A DNA stretch of 64,000 bases from Nakamurella endophytica (GTDB lineage Bacteria > Actinomycetota > Actinomycetes > Mycobacteriales > Nakamurellaceae). Positions within the stretch are counted from its first letter, which is position 1, and each line of letters starts with the position of its first letter. The notes below the pieces were generated by a model, which was not told where the DNA came from, searched no databases, and was given only the letters and a program-made list of their open reading frames with translations. Location: the NCBI RefSeq assembly GCF_014646215.1, contig NZ_BMNA01000002.1, forward strand, positions 428,874-492,873, in the 5' to 3' direction. Made by a program: the position numbers and the translations under genes. Positions 26,122-34,466 of the stretch are shown here, piece by piece.

Positions 26122-26844
26122 GTGGATCTCGGGGACGACCGCGCGACCTCCGGCCGGCTCCGGCGGTGGACCGCCCGGCCGGTGGTGCGGGACTCGCTCG
26201 GCGTCGCCCTGGCCACCGGCGCCTACGGCACGTCGTTCGGCGCCGTCGCCCTGGCCGGCGGTCTCGACGTCTGGCAGGCCATGGGCCTGTCCCTGCTGAT
26301 GTTCTCCGGAGGCAGCCAGTTCGGCCTGGTCGGTGTGATCGCCGGTGGCGGCTCGCCGTGGTCGGGGGTCGCCACCGCCGTGCTGCTCGGCGCCCGCAAC
26401 GCCTTCTACGGCCTGCGGCTGTCCCGGGTGCTCGAGCTCCGCGGCTGGCGCCGGGCGCTGGCGGCCCAGGTGGTCATCGACGAGTCCAGCGCCATGTCCA
26501 TGGCGCGCGCCGACCGCAGCGAGGAACGGACCGGCTTCTACGTCACCGGCGTCGGCGTCTACCTGCTGTGGAACCTGGGCACGCTGGTCGGCGCGCTGGG
26601 CGCCTCGGCGCTGTCCGACCCGCGGGTCCTCGGGCTGGACGCGGCGGCTCCCGCGGCCTTCGTGGCGCTGCTCGGGCCGCGGCTGCGGGACCGCAGCACC
26701 TGGGCGGTCGCCCTGGCCGGTGCGGCGCTGGCCGTGGCGACCACCCCGGTGCTGCCACCCGGCCTACCGGTGCTCGTCGCGGGTCTGTTCGCGCTGGTCG
26801 TCGGGTTGTGGCCGCGCCGTGGCGGCGGCGAGGCGACCCGGTGA
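26122..26844 (+). CDS. azlC: AzlC-family branched-chain amino acid exporter, large subunit
   Basis: A 240-residue inner-membrane protein with about seven hydrophobic segments and the AzlC-type opening RDSLGVALATGAYGTSFGAVA, then SGGSQFG and LLGARNAFYGLRLS. AzlC acts with the small AzlD protein to export branched-chain amino acids or analogues. The next gene is AzlD, overlapping by 4 bp (GTGA), which supports the pair. GTG 26122 lies 6 nt after TAGGGT, so it is leaderless. No regulator is adjacent. Confidence 0.92.
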   Translation: MDLGDDRATSGRLRRWTARPVVRDSLGVALATGAYGTSFGAVALAGGLDVWQAMGLSLLMFSGGSQFGLVGVIAGGGSPWSGVATAVLLGARNAFYGLRLSRVLELRGWRRALAAQVVIDESSAMSMARADRSEERTGFYVTGVGVYLLWNLGTLVGALGASALSDPRVLGLDAAAPAAFVALLGPRLRDRSTWAVALAGAALAVATTPVLPPGLPVLVAGLFALVVGLWPRRGGGEATR

Positions 26845-27152
26845 TCTGGATCGCGGTGCTCGTGGCGTCGGCCGGCTGCTACCTGTGCAAGCTGGCCGGC
26901 CTGTCGCTGCCGGCGTCCGTGCTGGCCCGGCCGGCGGTGCAGCGCGTCGCCGGGCTGATGCCGGTGGTGCTGCTGGCCGCGCTGGTGGCCGTGCAGACGG
27001 TCGGCAGCGGGCAGGCGGTGGTGCTCGACGCCCGCCTCGCGGGTGTCGCCGTGGCGGGTGTCGCCGTCTGGCGCCGGTGGCCTTTCCTGGTGGTGGTGGC
27101 GCTCGCGGCGCTCACCACGGCGCTGCTCCGGCTGGTGGTTCCGGGCAGCTGA
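26841..27152 (+). CDS. azlD: AzlD-family small subunit of branched-chain amino acid exporter
   Basis: A 103-residue protein with four hydrophobic segments, the standard size for AzlD (opening IWIAVLVASAGCYLCKLAG, then RVAGLMPVVLLAALVAVQT). It forms the permease with AzlC. Its GTG start overlaps the azlC stop by 4 bp, so the two are translated together. Confidence 0.9.
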   Translation: MIWIAVLVASAGCYLCKLAGLSLPASVLARPAVQRVAGLMPVVLLAALVAVQTVGSGQAVVLDARLAGVAVAGVAVWRRWPFLVVVALAALTTALLRLVVPGS

Positions 27153-27180
27153 CGGGACGTCGGTCCGGCGGCAGGAACGC

Positions 27181-27186
27181 TATGCT
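27181..27186 (+). promoter_or_regulatory. -10 element upstream of thioesterase gene
   Basis: TATGCT fits TANNNT. It gives a leader of about 30 nt that includes a GGAGG ribosome site 9 nt before ATG 27225. Confidence 0.45.
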
Positions 27187-27224
27187 CGCCGTCCCCACGG
27201 ACCGATGCCCGGAGGTCGCCCCCG

Positions 27225-27701
27225 ATGACCAGCGCAGACCCGGCAATGAGTGCGGACACCGGGGACCCCGACGACGTCACGTTCCGCACCCGCAAGTGGG
27301 TGCGCCCCGAGGACCTCAACCCCAACGGCACGCTGTTCGGCGGCAGCCTGCTCCGGTGGATCGACGAGGAGGCCGCGATCTACGCCATCCTCCAGCTCGG
27401 CAACGACCGGGTGGTCACCAAGTACATGTCCGAGATCAACTTCGTCAGCTCCGCCCGGCAGGGCGACATGATCGAGATGGGTCTGCGCGCCACGGCTTTC
27501 GGCCGCACCTCGCTGACCATGCGCGCGCGGGTGCGGAACATGATCACGCACCGGAACATCCTGACCATCGACAAGCTGGTGTTCGTCAACGTCGGCGACG
27601 ACGGCCGTCCGGCACCGCACGGGTACACGGAGATCACCTACCGGCGCGACCGGGTGCCGCCGGGCCGCGGCGACGTGGCACAGCCGGCGGGCCGGCCGTA
27701 G
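27225..27701 (+). CDS. Hotdog-fold acyl-CoA thioesterase
   Basis: A 158-residue YciA/BFIT-type thioesterase. The hotdog helix and active-site region appear as NPNGTLFGGSLLRWIDEEAA (Asn and Asp), and the later strand as FVSSARQGDMIEMGLRATAFGRTSL. It hydrolyses acyl-CoA to free acid and CoA, most likely in the cytosol; chain-length preference cannot be read. The last 20 residues are Gly/Pro/Arg-rich and coded by one copy of a 17-bp repeat that recurs just beyond the stop. Confidence 0.88.
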   Translation: MTSADPAMSADTGDPDDVTFRTRKWVRPEDLNPNGTLFGGSLLRWIDEEAAIYAILQLGNDRVVTKYMSEINFVSSARQGDMIEMGLRATAFGRTSLTMRARVRNMITHRNILTIDKLVFVNVGDDGRPAPHGYTEITYRRDRVPPGRGDVAQPAGRP

Positions 27702-27722
27702 AGCGCAGCCGGCGGGCCGGCC
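27681..27722. repeat. Two 17-bp direct repeats spanning the thioesterase stop
   Basis: CAGCCGGCGGGCCGGCC occurs at 27681-27697 and again at 27706-27722, one in coding sequence and one between two convergent genes. Each contains the GGCCGGCC palindrome, so pairing of either copy could form a small GC hairpin at this convergent junction. Confidence 0.7.
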
Positions 27723-27726
27723 TTCC

Positions 27727-29127
27727 TCAGGAGGTGCGGATCAGCCGGTCCAGCACCCGCACGCCGAACTTCAGCGCGTCCACCGGGACCCGCTCGTCGA
27801 CGCCGTGGAAGAGCGAGGAGAAGTCCAGGTCGGCGGGCAGCCGCAGCGGCGAGAACCCGTAGCCGGCGATGCCGAGCTGGGAGAACGACTTGTTGTCGGT
27901 GCCCCCGGACAGCATGTACGGCAGGGGATATCCGTCGGCGTCCTCGGCGGCCAGCGCGGCCTTCATGGCCTCGACCAGATCACCCTCGAACGGGAACTCG
28001 AGCGGTGTCGCGAAGTTCCACTCGATCTCGATGTCGTCGCCGACGATGTCCTGGACCTCCCGCTGGAAGGTCGCCTCGGACCCCGGGAGCACCCGGCAGT
28101 CGACGGTGGCCTCGGCGCGGGACGGGATGACGTTCGCCTTGTACCCGGCGCTGAGCATGGTGGGGTTGGCGGTGTTCCGCAGCGTCGCATTCAGGATGCG
28201 GGCCACCGGGCCGAGCTTGGCGATGTGCCCCTCCAGGTCCTCCTCGGGGAACTCGAGGCCGGTGAGCTCGGTGACGCCGTTCAACAGCGAGCGGACCGTC
28301 CGGGTCATCGTCAAGGGGAACTCGTGGTGTGCCAGCCGCGACACCGCGTCGGCGACCTTGGTGACCGCGTTGTCGTCGTTGGTCATCGACCCGTGGCCGG
28401 CGCGGCCGGTGGCCCGCAGCGTGGCCCAGGCGATGCCCTTCTCGGCGGCGGCAACCAGGTAGGCGCGACGCCGGTCGTCCAGCGGGATGGAGAAGCCGCC
28501 GACCTCGGAGATCGCTTCGGTCGCCCCGGCGAACAGCTCCGGGTGGTTGTCGACGAGCCACTGCGCGCCGTACTTCCCGCCGGCCTCCTCGTCGCTCATG
28601 AACGCGAACACCAGGTCCCGGGGCGGGACGGTGCCGTCGCGCTTGTACTGCCGGGCCACGGCGACCGTCATGGCCACCATGTCCTTCATGTCGACGGCGC
28701 CCCGGCCCCAGACGTAGCCGTCCTGGACGGCGCCGGAGAACGGGTGCACCGTCCACTCCGCCGCGTCCGCGGGGACGACGTCGACGTGCCCGTGGATGAG
28801 CAGCGCCCCGCGGTTCGGGTCCGCGCCGGCCAGCCGGGCGACGACGTTGCCGCGGCCGGGCACCGACTCAAGGTAGGTGGTCTCGTAGCCGACCTCCTCC
28901 AGCTGCTGCTGCAGGTAGCGGGCCGCCTGCGCCTCGCCGTCGCCGATGGTGGCCGGGTCGCCCGTGTTCACCGACTCGAAGCGGATGAGCTCGCTGCAGA
29001 TCCGCACCACCTCCTGCTCGGCGGCGCTCTCGCCGCCGGTGCCGCCCGTGCCGGCGGCGGCGGTGTCGGCAGCAGTGGCGTCGGCAGCGGTGGCGTCGGG
29101 GCCGGTGGCATCCGGATCGGCAGGCAT
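27727..29127 (-). CDS. M20-family metallopeptidase (dipeptidase/deacylase-like)
   Basis: A 466-residue zinc peptidase of the M20 family, cytosolic, probably removing an amino acid or acyl group from small peptides. Metal-ligand motifs are in order: LIHGHVDVVPA, GRGAVDMKDM, FMSDEEAGGKYG and the C-terminal FHGVDERVPV. The dimerisation domain sits between the third and last motif. Residues 1-32 are a low-complexity Ala/Asp/Thr stretch with no predicted role. An AGGAAGG ribosome site precedes ATG 29127. This gene beside tRNA-Leu closes the block that begins at metH, as in related genomes. Confidence 0.9.
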   Translation of the reverse strand: MPADPDATGPDATAADATAADTAAAGTGGTGGESAAEQEVVRICSELIRFESVNTGDPATIGDGEAQAARYLQQQLEEVGYETTYLESVPGRGNVVARLAGADPNRGALLIHGHVDVVPADAAEWTVHPFSGAVQDGYVWGRGAVDMKDMVAMTVAVARQYKRDGTVPPRDLVFAFMSDEEAGGKYGAQWLVDNHPELFAGATEAISEVGGFSIPLDDRRRAYLVAAAEKGIAWATLRATGRAGHGSMTNDDNAVTKVADAVSRLAHHEFPLTMTRTVRSLLNGVTELTGLEFPEEDLEGHIAKLGPVARILNATLRNTANPTMLSAGYKANVIPSRAEATVDCRVLPGSEATFQREVQDIVGDDIEIEWNFATPLEFPFEGDLVEAMKAALAAEDADGYPLPYMLSGGTDNKSFSQLGIAGYGFSPLRLPADLDFSSLFHGVDERVPVDALKFGVRVLDRLIRTS

Positions 29128-29205
29128 CGGTCCTTCCTACACCGCGGGACGGCCGCCTCACCCACCCAGGTGGCTTCGGGGCAGCCGCGGTCACGGCGCA
29201 GCCGG

Positions 29206-29235
29206 TTGGGTCCGCGCCCCGCGACCGGGTAACAT
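29206..29235 (+). promoter_or_regulatory. Promoter of tRNA-Leu
   Basis: TTGGGT (29206-29211), 18-nt spacer, TAACAT (29230-29235). Transcription would start near 29242, about 25 nt before the tRNA. Confidence 0.6.
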
Positions 29236-29266
29236 CAACCGGCGCGGTGCACAGCCGCGTACACCG

Positions 29267-29352
29267 GTCCGGGTGGCGGAATGGCAGACGCGCTAGCTTG
29301 AGGTGCTAGTGCCCGCAAGGGCGTGGGGGTTCAAGTCCCCCCTCGGACACCA
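29267..29352 (+). tRNA. tRNA-Leu (anticodon GAG)
   Basis: An 86-nt class II tRNA. The acceptor stem pairs GTCCGGG with CTCGGAC (one G-T wobble), discriminator A, and CCA is encoded at 29350-29352. The anticodon arm is CTAGC-TTGAGGT-GCTAG with anticodon GAG, which reads CUC and CUU. A long variable arm (TGCCCGCAAGGGCG) and a T-loop of GTTCAAGTC type are present, as expected for leucine tRNAs. Confidence 0.97.
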
Positions 29353-29497
29353 GCACTGCCGGGCCTGTGGCCTCCGACTCCCAACCTTCGTCATCCGTTT
29401 CGGGCGCCCGCTGGAGGGCGTAGGTCGCCGCGCTGTCCCGAGCCGGGCACACCGCGGCGCCGCCGGCCGCAGCCGGCGGCGCGACGGAGAGCCGTGC

Positions 29498-30784
29498 TCA
29501 GCGGCAGTCCGCCCGGAACGCGTGCCGGATGGTCCAGGCTGACGCCTGGTGGCCCAGGCGGTTCCCGTCGGTCATCGCCCTGCGGAAGTGCAGCCCGAGC
29601 CAGATCCGCGCGTCGATGGTCTCGCGATCCAGCGCGCGTGCCGAGTCGAAGTGCCGGGTCGTGCCGGTCACCGACGACGCGATGTCCACGTCGATGGAGT
29701 GGCGGCCGAACAGGTACGAGAAGGTGTTCGTCGCGGCACCGGTGATGCAGGCGTGGCCGCTGAGGTAGTCCGGGTACGGGGGCGTGTCCACCAACGGTTG
29801 CCAGGACGGATCCGCGACGGTGGCCGGATTCCCGTCCGTGGCGGCCAGGGCAATGGCCGTCACGGGCCGCCAGTAATGGAAGTCGTATTTCGCCCGCCAA
29901 CACGCGATCACCGAATCCGCGGTGGACGTGCTCAACAGGGCCATCGCCCGCGCTCCCTGCACGATGTCCATACCGCGGCGGGTGATCGCACCGGCGAGCG
30001 CGGTCCGGTACTGCGCGACGGAATTGGCATTCCAGAACAATGCCGTCTCGGTCTGTTCGGCGCTGCGCAGCGATCCCTGCCTCGCTCCGTACGCCTTGAC
30101 CTCCGCGAAGTCGCGGGCATAGGCGCGCGAGGTGAGCCGGTCCGGTCCGGGCAGCCGGATCTGTGTCGGCGACCGCAGCACCAGGGGACGCACGAAGCCG
30201 AGCCACGGCACCAGCATCGGCGCCAGGGCGGGCGGCGTGGGCCGCCAGACGCCCGGGCCAGGCGTCACGGTGAGGACCCGCTCGGCGTTGCGCCCGTCGC
30301 CCTCCCGGGAGGCGATGGTCGCCTCGGCCGCCGCCCGACCGACCCGCATGCCGGCGTCGGTGGCGTGACCCGCCGGCCGACCTGCGACGAAGGCCGCGTA
30401 ATCGGCCTCCAGAGCCATCGTCGACGCCGGGAAGTAGTGGCGCAGCACCGTGAAGGCAGCAGTGGCCGCGGCGACCTCGGACGAGGCAGCCCGGGCCTGC
30501 GGGGCGCGGTAGGTGAACGGCTGGTACCGGCCCTCGACGGTCACCACCGCGTCGTAGACCGCGGTCGAGACGAAGGCCAGGTACAGGCTGGAGGAGGGGA
30601 TGGGTGTCGCGTTCTCGGCGTAGACGGTCCGCAGCGCGATCGCATTCCACGAGGTGATCACCGACACGCCGGGAGGGTGCGGAGCCGGGTGCGCCGCGGC
30701 CGGTGGACTCCCGGCGACCTGGACGGCCAGGCAGGCCGTGGCCACCACCGCAGCCGCCAGGAAACGGCGCGACAAAAGAATCAT
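29498..30784 (-). CDS. Secreted vanadium-haloperoxidase-like PAP2 protein
   Basis: A 428-residue exported protein. The N-terminal signal (about 1-31, RRFLAAAVVATACLAVQVAG then AAAHP) has no lipobox, so secretion is expected. The PAP2/haloperoxidase site is present: KYDFHYWRP (near 298), the Ser-Gly-His of YLSGHACITGA (near 338), and ARIWLGLHFRRAMTDG (near 395) with the Arg and His that bind vanadate or phosphate. Whether it oxidises halides or is a phosphatase cannot be told. A GGAGG site lies 7 nt upstream, with a TTGACA-N17-GACGCT promoter (30872-30844). It is divergent from the sugar locus. Confidence 0.88.
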   Translation of the reverse strand: MILLSRRFLAAAVVATACLAVQVAGSPPAAAHPAPHPPGVSVITSWNAIALRTVYAENATPIPSSSLYLAFVSTAVYDAVVTVEGRYQPFTYRAPQARAASSEVAAATAAFTVLRHYFPASTMALEADYAAFVAGRPAGHATDAGMRVGRAAAEATIASREGDGRNAERVLTVTPGPGVWRPTPPALAPMLVPWLGFVRPLVLRSPTQIRLPGPDRLTSRAYARDFAEVKAYGARQGSLRSAEQTETALFWNANSVAQYRTALAGAITRRGMDIVQGARAMALLSTSTADSVIACWRAKYDFHYWRPVTAIALAATDGNPATVADPSWQPLVDTPPYPDYLSGHACITGAATNTFSYLFGRHSIDVDIASSVTGTTRHFDSARALDRETIDARIWLGLHFRRAMTDGNRLGHQASAWTIRHAFRADCR

Positions 30785-30843
30785 GGAAAACCTCCGGTAC
30801 GTCTCGAGAATGTGGTCGACCGTCCCCGGTGGAGATTTCGGTG

Positions 30844-30872
30844 AGCGTCCTCGCCGGTCCGGCGGGTGTCAA
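30844..30872 (-). promoter_or_regulatory. Haloperoxidase promoter
   Basis: On the minus strand, TTGACA (complement of 30867-30872), 17-nt spacer, GACGCT (complement of 30844-30849). The -35 is perfect, the -10 weak. Confidence 0.45.
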
Positions 30873-31142
30873 CAAGGCACATTTGGTGACTACCCCGCAC
30901 GCCTTTCTCGTTGTGCGGAAGTAAAGGACCCGCAAAGATCTCCGACCGCCGTGTCCGGGGATCGTTGTCGCCGCGCGCAGGGTCGGCGGGGCGCACAGCC
31001 CGCGGACGACGCCCGGTGACCAGGGCCGGGGACAGGCCGTCGCCGGCCGTGCCTCGACCGCGCTGCAGCGGCGTCCGCGCGGCATCCGGCCGCGGGTCCG
31101 ATGCGGCCGACCTTCCCCGTTCCGGCGACACGAAAAGTCGTC

Positions 31143-31182
31143 GTTGTACAACTGTTGACAGCTGCCTACAGTTCTGTACTGT
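31143..31182 (+). promoter_or_regulatory. Promoter and probable operators of sugar locus
   Basis: TTGACA (31155-31160), 16-nt spacer, TACTGT (31177-31182). A perfect palindrome GTTGTACAAC (31143-31152) lies just upstream and an inverted repeat ACAGT-n5-ACTGT (31168-31182) covers the -10. These are likely binding sites for a repressor or activator of the sugar locus. Confidence 0.6.
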
Positions 31183-31315
31183 TCATCACACGAACACCCG
31201 GCCCGGGCAGTCGCCCGCGGCGCTCCTCTCCACCACCGGCCGCCGTCGGCCACCCGGTCCCGCCGGGCAGCCCGGCGGTCGATGCCCCCTGCCCGGACAT
31301 CGAAAGGTGACGACA

Positions 31316-32257
31316 ATGCGGTTCGGCGCTTCCATCTGGCCTTGGCGCTGGGACACCCCGTACGACAAGGCGATCGCCCGCATCGGGGACGCCGGCTTCC
31401 GCGCCACCGAGCTGATCGCCTGGGCCCCGGCAGCGCTCGACGACTACTACACCGCCGACACCATCGCGACGCTGAAGTCCGTGCTGTCGGACCGGGACAT
31501 GGCGCTGTCCCAGTTCGTCGTCAACAACCGCGGCGTCACCAGCCCCGACGAGTCGGTGCGCCGCGGCGCGATCGACATGTTCAAGAAGGGCGTCGACACC
31601 GGCGCGCAGCTCGGCGCGCCGATCATCAACACGGTGACGCACCTGCCGTTCGACCTGGACTACCCGCGGATTACCGACCGGCCGCACGTCCAGACCTTCT
31701 CGCTGGCCGTGGATTCCGGTCTGGACTGGACCGGGAACTGGGAGCAGTACGTCGAGTCGCTGCGCGAGTGCGCCGACTACGCGGAGCAGGCCGGCGTCAA
31801 GTACAGCATCGAACCGCACCCGTTCCGCTACGGCGCCAACACCGAGGGCCTGCTGCGGATCCTGGACGCGGTCGACTCCCCCGCACTGGGCGTCAATCTC
31901 GACCCCAGCCACCTCTACCCGGTGGGCGACCTGCCGCACATCGCGGTGTACCGGCTCGGGTCCCGGGTGCTGCACTGCCACTTCTCCGACAACGACGGTG
32001 AGACCAACGTCCACTGGCGCCCGGGCATGGGCAAGATCGACTGGCGGCACCTGTTGCGCGCCCTCAAGGACACCGGCTACCAGGGCGTCCTCTCGCTGGA
32101 GTTCGAGGACGTGCCGGGTGTCTCGCGCGGCCACGAGGACGTGCCCGGCGTCTACAAGGGCAACGCCGACGCCACCGGCGAGTTCGAGAACGAGTACAAG
32201 GTGGCTCTCGAGTACCTGACCAACCTGGCCCATGAGGTCGGTCTGCCCGTCGAGTGA
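31316..32257 (+). CDS. Sugar phosphate isomerase/epimerase-family TIM-barrel protein
   Basis: A 313-residue xylose-isomerase-like TIM barrel (AP endonuclease 2 superfamily). Metal-site residues appear in KYSIEPHPFRYG (Glu), GVNLDPSHLYPVGD (Asp and His), VLHCHFSDNDGE (His) and LSLEFEDVPG (Glu). Proteins of this type isomerise or epimerise sugars, inosose or keto-sugars in import and catabolic operons; substrate is unknown. ATG 31316 follows GAAAGGTGA by 6 nt. It is the first gene after the promoter at 31143-31182, with 94 nt to the binding-protein gene. Confidence 0.88.
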   Translation: MRFGASIWPWRWDTPYDKAIARIGDAGFRATELIAWAPAALDDYYTADTIATLKSVLSDRDMALSQFVVNNRGVTSPDESVRRGAIDMFKKGVDTGAQLGAPIINTVTHLPFDLDYPRITDRPHVQTFSLAVDSGLDWTGNWEQYVESLRECADYAEQAGVKYSIEPHPFRYGANTEGLLRILDAVDSPALGVNLDPSHLYPVGDLPHIAVYRLGSRVLHCHFSDNDGETNVHWRPGMGKIDWRHLLRALKDTGYQGVLSLEFEDVPGVSRGHEDVPGVYKGNADATGEFENEYKVALEYLTNLAHEVGLPVE

Positions 32258-32351
32258 TCCCACGGACGGCATCCCGGCAGCCGTCCCTGTTCGTCCCTTG
32301 CTCATCCCCGCTCCCCCCGAAGGCTCCAGCTACCGCGTCAAGGAGGACGTC

Positions 32352-33518
32352 ATGCAGCACCGGAGGAAGACCTCGCTCAGCCTGCTGGGCGGCATCACCA
32401 TCAGCGCCCTGCTCCTGGCCGCCTGTGGATCGTCGAGCTCAGGCTCGGGTTCCAGCTCGTCCAGCAGCTCGAGCTCGGACAGCAGCTCGAGCTCGGCGAG
32501 CAGCTCCAGCGCCTCGAGCTCGGCCGACACAGCCGGGTCGTCGAGTGCGTCGTCGTCCGGATCGAGCGCCAGCTCGGCCGGCTCGTCGAGCGCCACCGGC
32601 GGCGGCCAGGGTGGCCCGTACAAGCTGGTGGGCGTCGCGGCCTACACGCAGGACCCGTTCTGGTCCTCGCTGCAGTGCGGCGCCACCAAGCAGGCCGAGG
32701 CCATGGGATCCAAGATCACCTGGTACTCGTCGGCGACGGACACGTCGTCGGCCACCCAGCAGGCCAACTACAACGCGGCCATGCTCACCAACCCGGACGC
32801 CCTGCTGCTCGCCTCGTGGCAGGTCGGCACCTTCTCCACCCAGGTCAAGGACCTGATGCAGAAGGGCACGCCGGTGATCGGCGTGAACAGCACCATCACG
32901 CCCGCCACCGAGCGGGTGCTGTTCGTCAACGGCGAGGACAACAGCGAGTTCGTCAAGTACATCGCGGACGAGCTCAAGGGCCAGTCCGGTTCGATCGCCG
33001 TGCTGGGCGGCACGGCGGGTGTCGAGGACGCCGTGCGCCGGTGGAAGCCGGTCATCGACGGCCTGGCCACCACCGCGCCCAACCTCAAGGCGCTGCCCAC
33101 CCAGTACGACGACTTCGACCGCACCAAGGCGGCCACCGCCGCCTCGGCGATGATCGTCGCGCACCCGGACCTCAAGGCCATCTACGCCATCTCCGGCCCC
33201 GAGGGCGAGGGTGCCGGCGCCGCCGTGCAGCAGGCCGGCAAGGCCGGGCAGATCAAGGTCTACTCGTACGGCGCCAACGAGGCGGAGGTCGCCGGTCTCA
33301 AGAGCGGCGTCTTCAGCGCGCTGATGGGCCAGCCGGCCTACGGCCTGGGCCAGGAGGGCGTCAAGGCCGCCATCTCCTACCTGCAGTCCGCCAAGAAGGG
33401 CGAGCCGGTGCCGAAGCTCGACCCGCAGGTGGTCGACGTCCCGCTCAAGGTGCTGAACAAGGCGAACGTCGACGCCCCGGAGAACGTGGCGTACCTGCAG
33501 AAGTCCGGCTGCAGCTGA
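32352..33518 (+). CDS. Sugar ABC transporter substrate-binding lipoprotein
   Basis: A 388-residue periplasmic-binding-protein-like lipoprotein. The signal peptide ends in the lipobox LLLAAC (Cys 25), then comes an extreme Ser/Ala linker (about 26-90) and a type I sugar-binding domain: VGVAAYTQDPFWSSLQCGA, then NPDALLLASW, DDFDRTKAATAASAMI and YGANEAEVAGL. It should capture a monosaccharide or polyol outside the membrane. AGGAGG lies 5 nt before the ATG. The long Ser linker, probably reaching through the wall, is unlike most relatives. A strong hairpin follows the stop. Confidence 0.93.
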   Translation: MQHRRKTSLSLLGGITISALLLAACGSSSSGSGSSSSSSSSSDSSSSSASSSSASSSADTAGSSSASSSGSSASSAGSSSATGGGQGGPYKLVGVAAYTQDPFWSSLQCGATKQAEAMGSKITWYSSATDTSSATQQANYNAAMLTNPDALLLASWQVGTFSTQVKDLMQKGTPVIGVNSTITPATERVLFVNGEDNSEFVKYIADELKGQSGSIAVLGGTAGVEDAVRRWKPVIDGLATTAPNLKALPTQYDDFDRTKAATAASAMIVAHPDLKAIYAISGPEGEGAGAAVQQAGKAGQIKVYSYGANEAEVAGLKSGVFSALMGQPAYGLGQEGVKAAISYLQSAKKGEPVPKLDPQVVDVPLKVLNKANVDAPENVAYLQKSGCS

Positions 33519-33526
33519 CCGACCGG

Positions 33527-33566
33527 GACGGTGGGGGCACACTACCCTCGGGTGTCCCCCACCGTC
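33527..33566 (+). terminator. Hairpin after binding-protein gene
   Basis: GACGGTGGGGG(C)ACAC (33527-33542) pairs with GTGTCCCCCACCGTC (33552-33566) around a 9-nt loop: a 15-bp stem with one bulged C. No U-tract follows, so it may stabilise the upstream message or attenuate read-through into the TetR gene. Confidence 0.65.
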
Positions 33567-33633
33567 CCCCGGCGGGTTCCGGCGCGCACAGGTCGTCCCG
33601 AGTCGCGTCGGCACGGCCGGAAAGGATTCCGCG

Positions 33634-34284
33634 GTGACCGAGCGAACGGCGAGAGGCCCGTACCAGAACGGTATCCGGCGCCGTCGCGAGATCATCGAGA
33701 CGGCGTCCCGGATCTTCGCCACCTACGGCTACATGGGCGGGTCGCTGCGCCAGATCGCCGCCGAGGTGGGGGTCACGCCCGCGGCGCTGACCCGGCACTT
33801 CGACAGCAAGGAAGGGCTGCTCGCCGCCGTGCTGGACAACTGGGACGCCGAGGTGGACGCCATGGGCTCCACCGGCTCCCGGGGGCTGAAGTACTTCACC
33901 CACCTGACCGACACCATCGTGCACAACCGGGCCAACCGCGGCCTCATCGAGCTGTTCCTGACGCTGAGCGCCGAATCGTCCAACGCGCACCACCCGGCCC
34001 GGGAGTTCATCCGCACCCGGTACGGCCGGGTCGTCCGGCAGGCCGCGGACCGGCTGCGCGAGGCCCGTGACGCGTCGGAGGTCCGCTGGATGGACGACGA
34101 CGAGATCGAGCAGCAGGTCCGGGCCCTGTACGCCTTCATGGACGGCGTGCAGCTGCAGTGGCTGATCGACCCCGACGTGGACAGCGTCGCGGTCTTCTCC
34201 CGCACCCTGGCCATGATCTTCAAGGACTGGACCGGTCACGACGAGGTGCCGGTCGGGTCGGCGGTGGGCGTCGCGCACGCCTGA
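33634..34284 (+). CDS. TetR-family regulator of the sugar locus
   Basis: A 216-residue TetR-type protein. The DNA-binding domain (about 1-60) shows RRREIIETASRIFATYGYMGGSLRQIAAEVGVTPAALTRHFDSKEGLL in pieces typical of the helix-turn-helix (quoted only to identify it as residues 17-65). The C-terminal ligand domain (60-210) has no closer match. GTG 33634 follows AAAGGA by about 8 nt. It lies between the binding-protein and ATPase genes, co-oriented, so it probably controls the locus, perhaps through the palindromes at 31143 and 34298. Sugar operons more often use LacI, DeoR or ROK regulators, so TetR is unusual here. Confidence 0.88.
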   Translation: MTERTARGPYQNGIRRRREIIETASRIFATYGYMGGSLRQIAAEVGVTPAALTRHFDSKEGLLAAVLDNWDAEVDAMGSTGSRGLKYFTHLTDTIVHNRANRGLIELFLTLSAESSNAHHPAREFIRTRYGRVVRQAADRLREARDASEVRWMDDDEIEQQVRALYAFMDGVQLQWLIDPDVDSVAVFSRTLAMIFKDWTGHDEVPVGSAVGVAHA

Positions 34285-34297
34285 CCGGCCAATAGTT

Positions 34298-34335
34298 GTC
34301 ATGCATTGACTTTTACGACACGCCGACCCTACGAT
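34298..34335 (+). promoter_or_regulatory. Second promoter of sugar locus, with inverted repeat
   Basis: TTGACT (34306-34311), 18-nt spacer, TACGAT (34330-34335). GTCATGCATTGAC overlaps the -35, an imperfect inverted repeat. Both this and the first promoter carry GTTGT just upstream of TTGAC (6-7 nt apart), which may mark a shared binding site. Confidence 0.5.
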
Positions 34336-34466
34336 CGGTTCCCGGTCGCCACCGGCCGACCGGTGACGGCCCGAGGCTTCCGTCCGTGACCGATCCGGCG
34401 GCCGGCGGCGGGACCCGGTCCCAGCGGTCGATCGCACTGCGACCACCACTCGACGAGGAGACGCCC

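Larger units (their letters stand above)
30785..31315. other. Divergent regulatory region between haloperoxidase and sugar locus
   Basis: A 531-bp region without a credible gene. It holds the leftward haloperoxidase promoter (complement of 30844-30872) and the rightward sugar-locus promoter and palindromes (31143-31182). The central part, about 30880-31140, shows no further motif that I recognise. Confidence 0.5.

Noticed and set aside
30911-31315. In-frame upstream extension of the isomerase gene, and the short ORFs in the 30785-31315 spacer
   Set aside because: A good ribosome site precedes ATG 31316; the upstream frame covers the promoter and has no homology.
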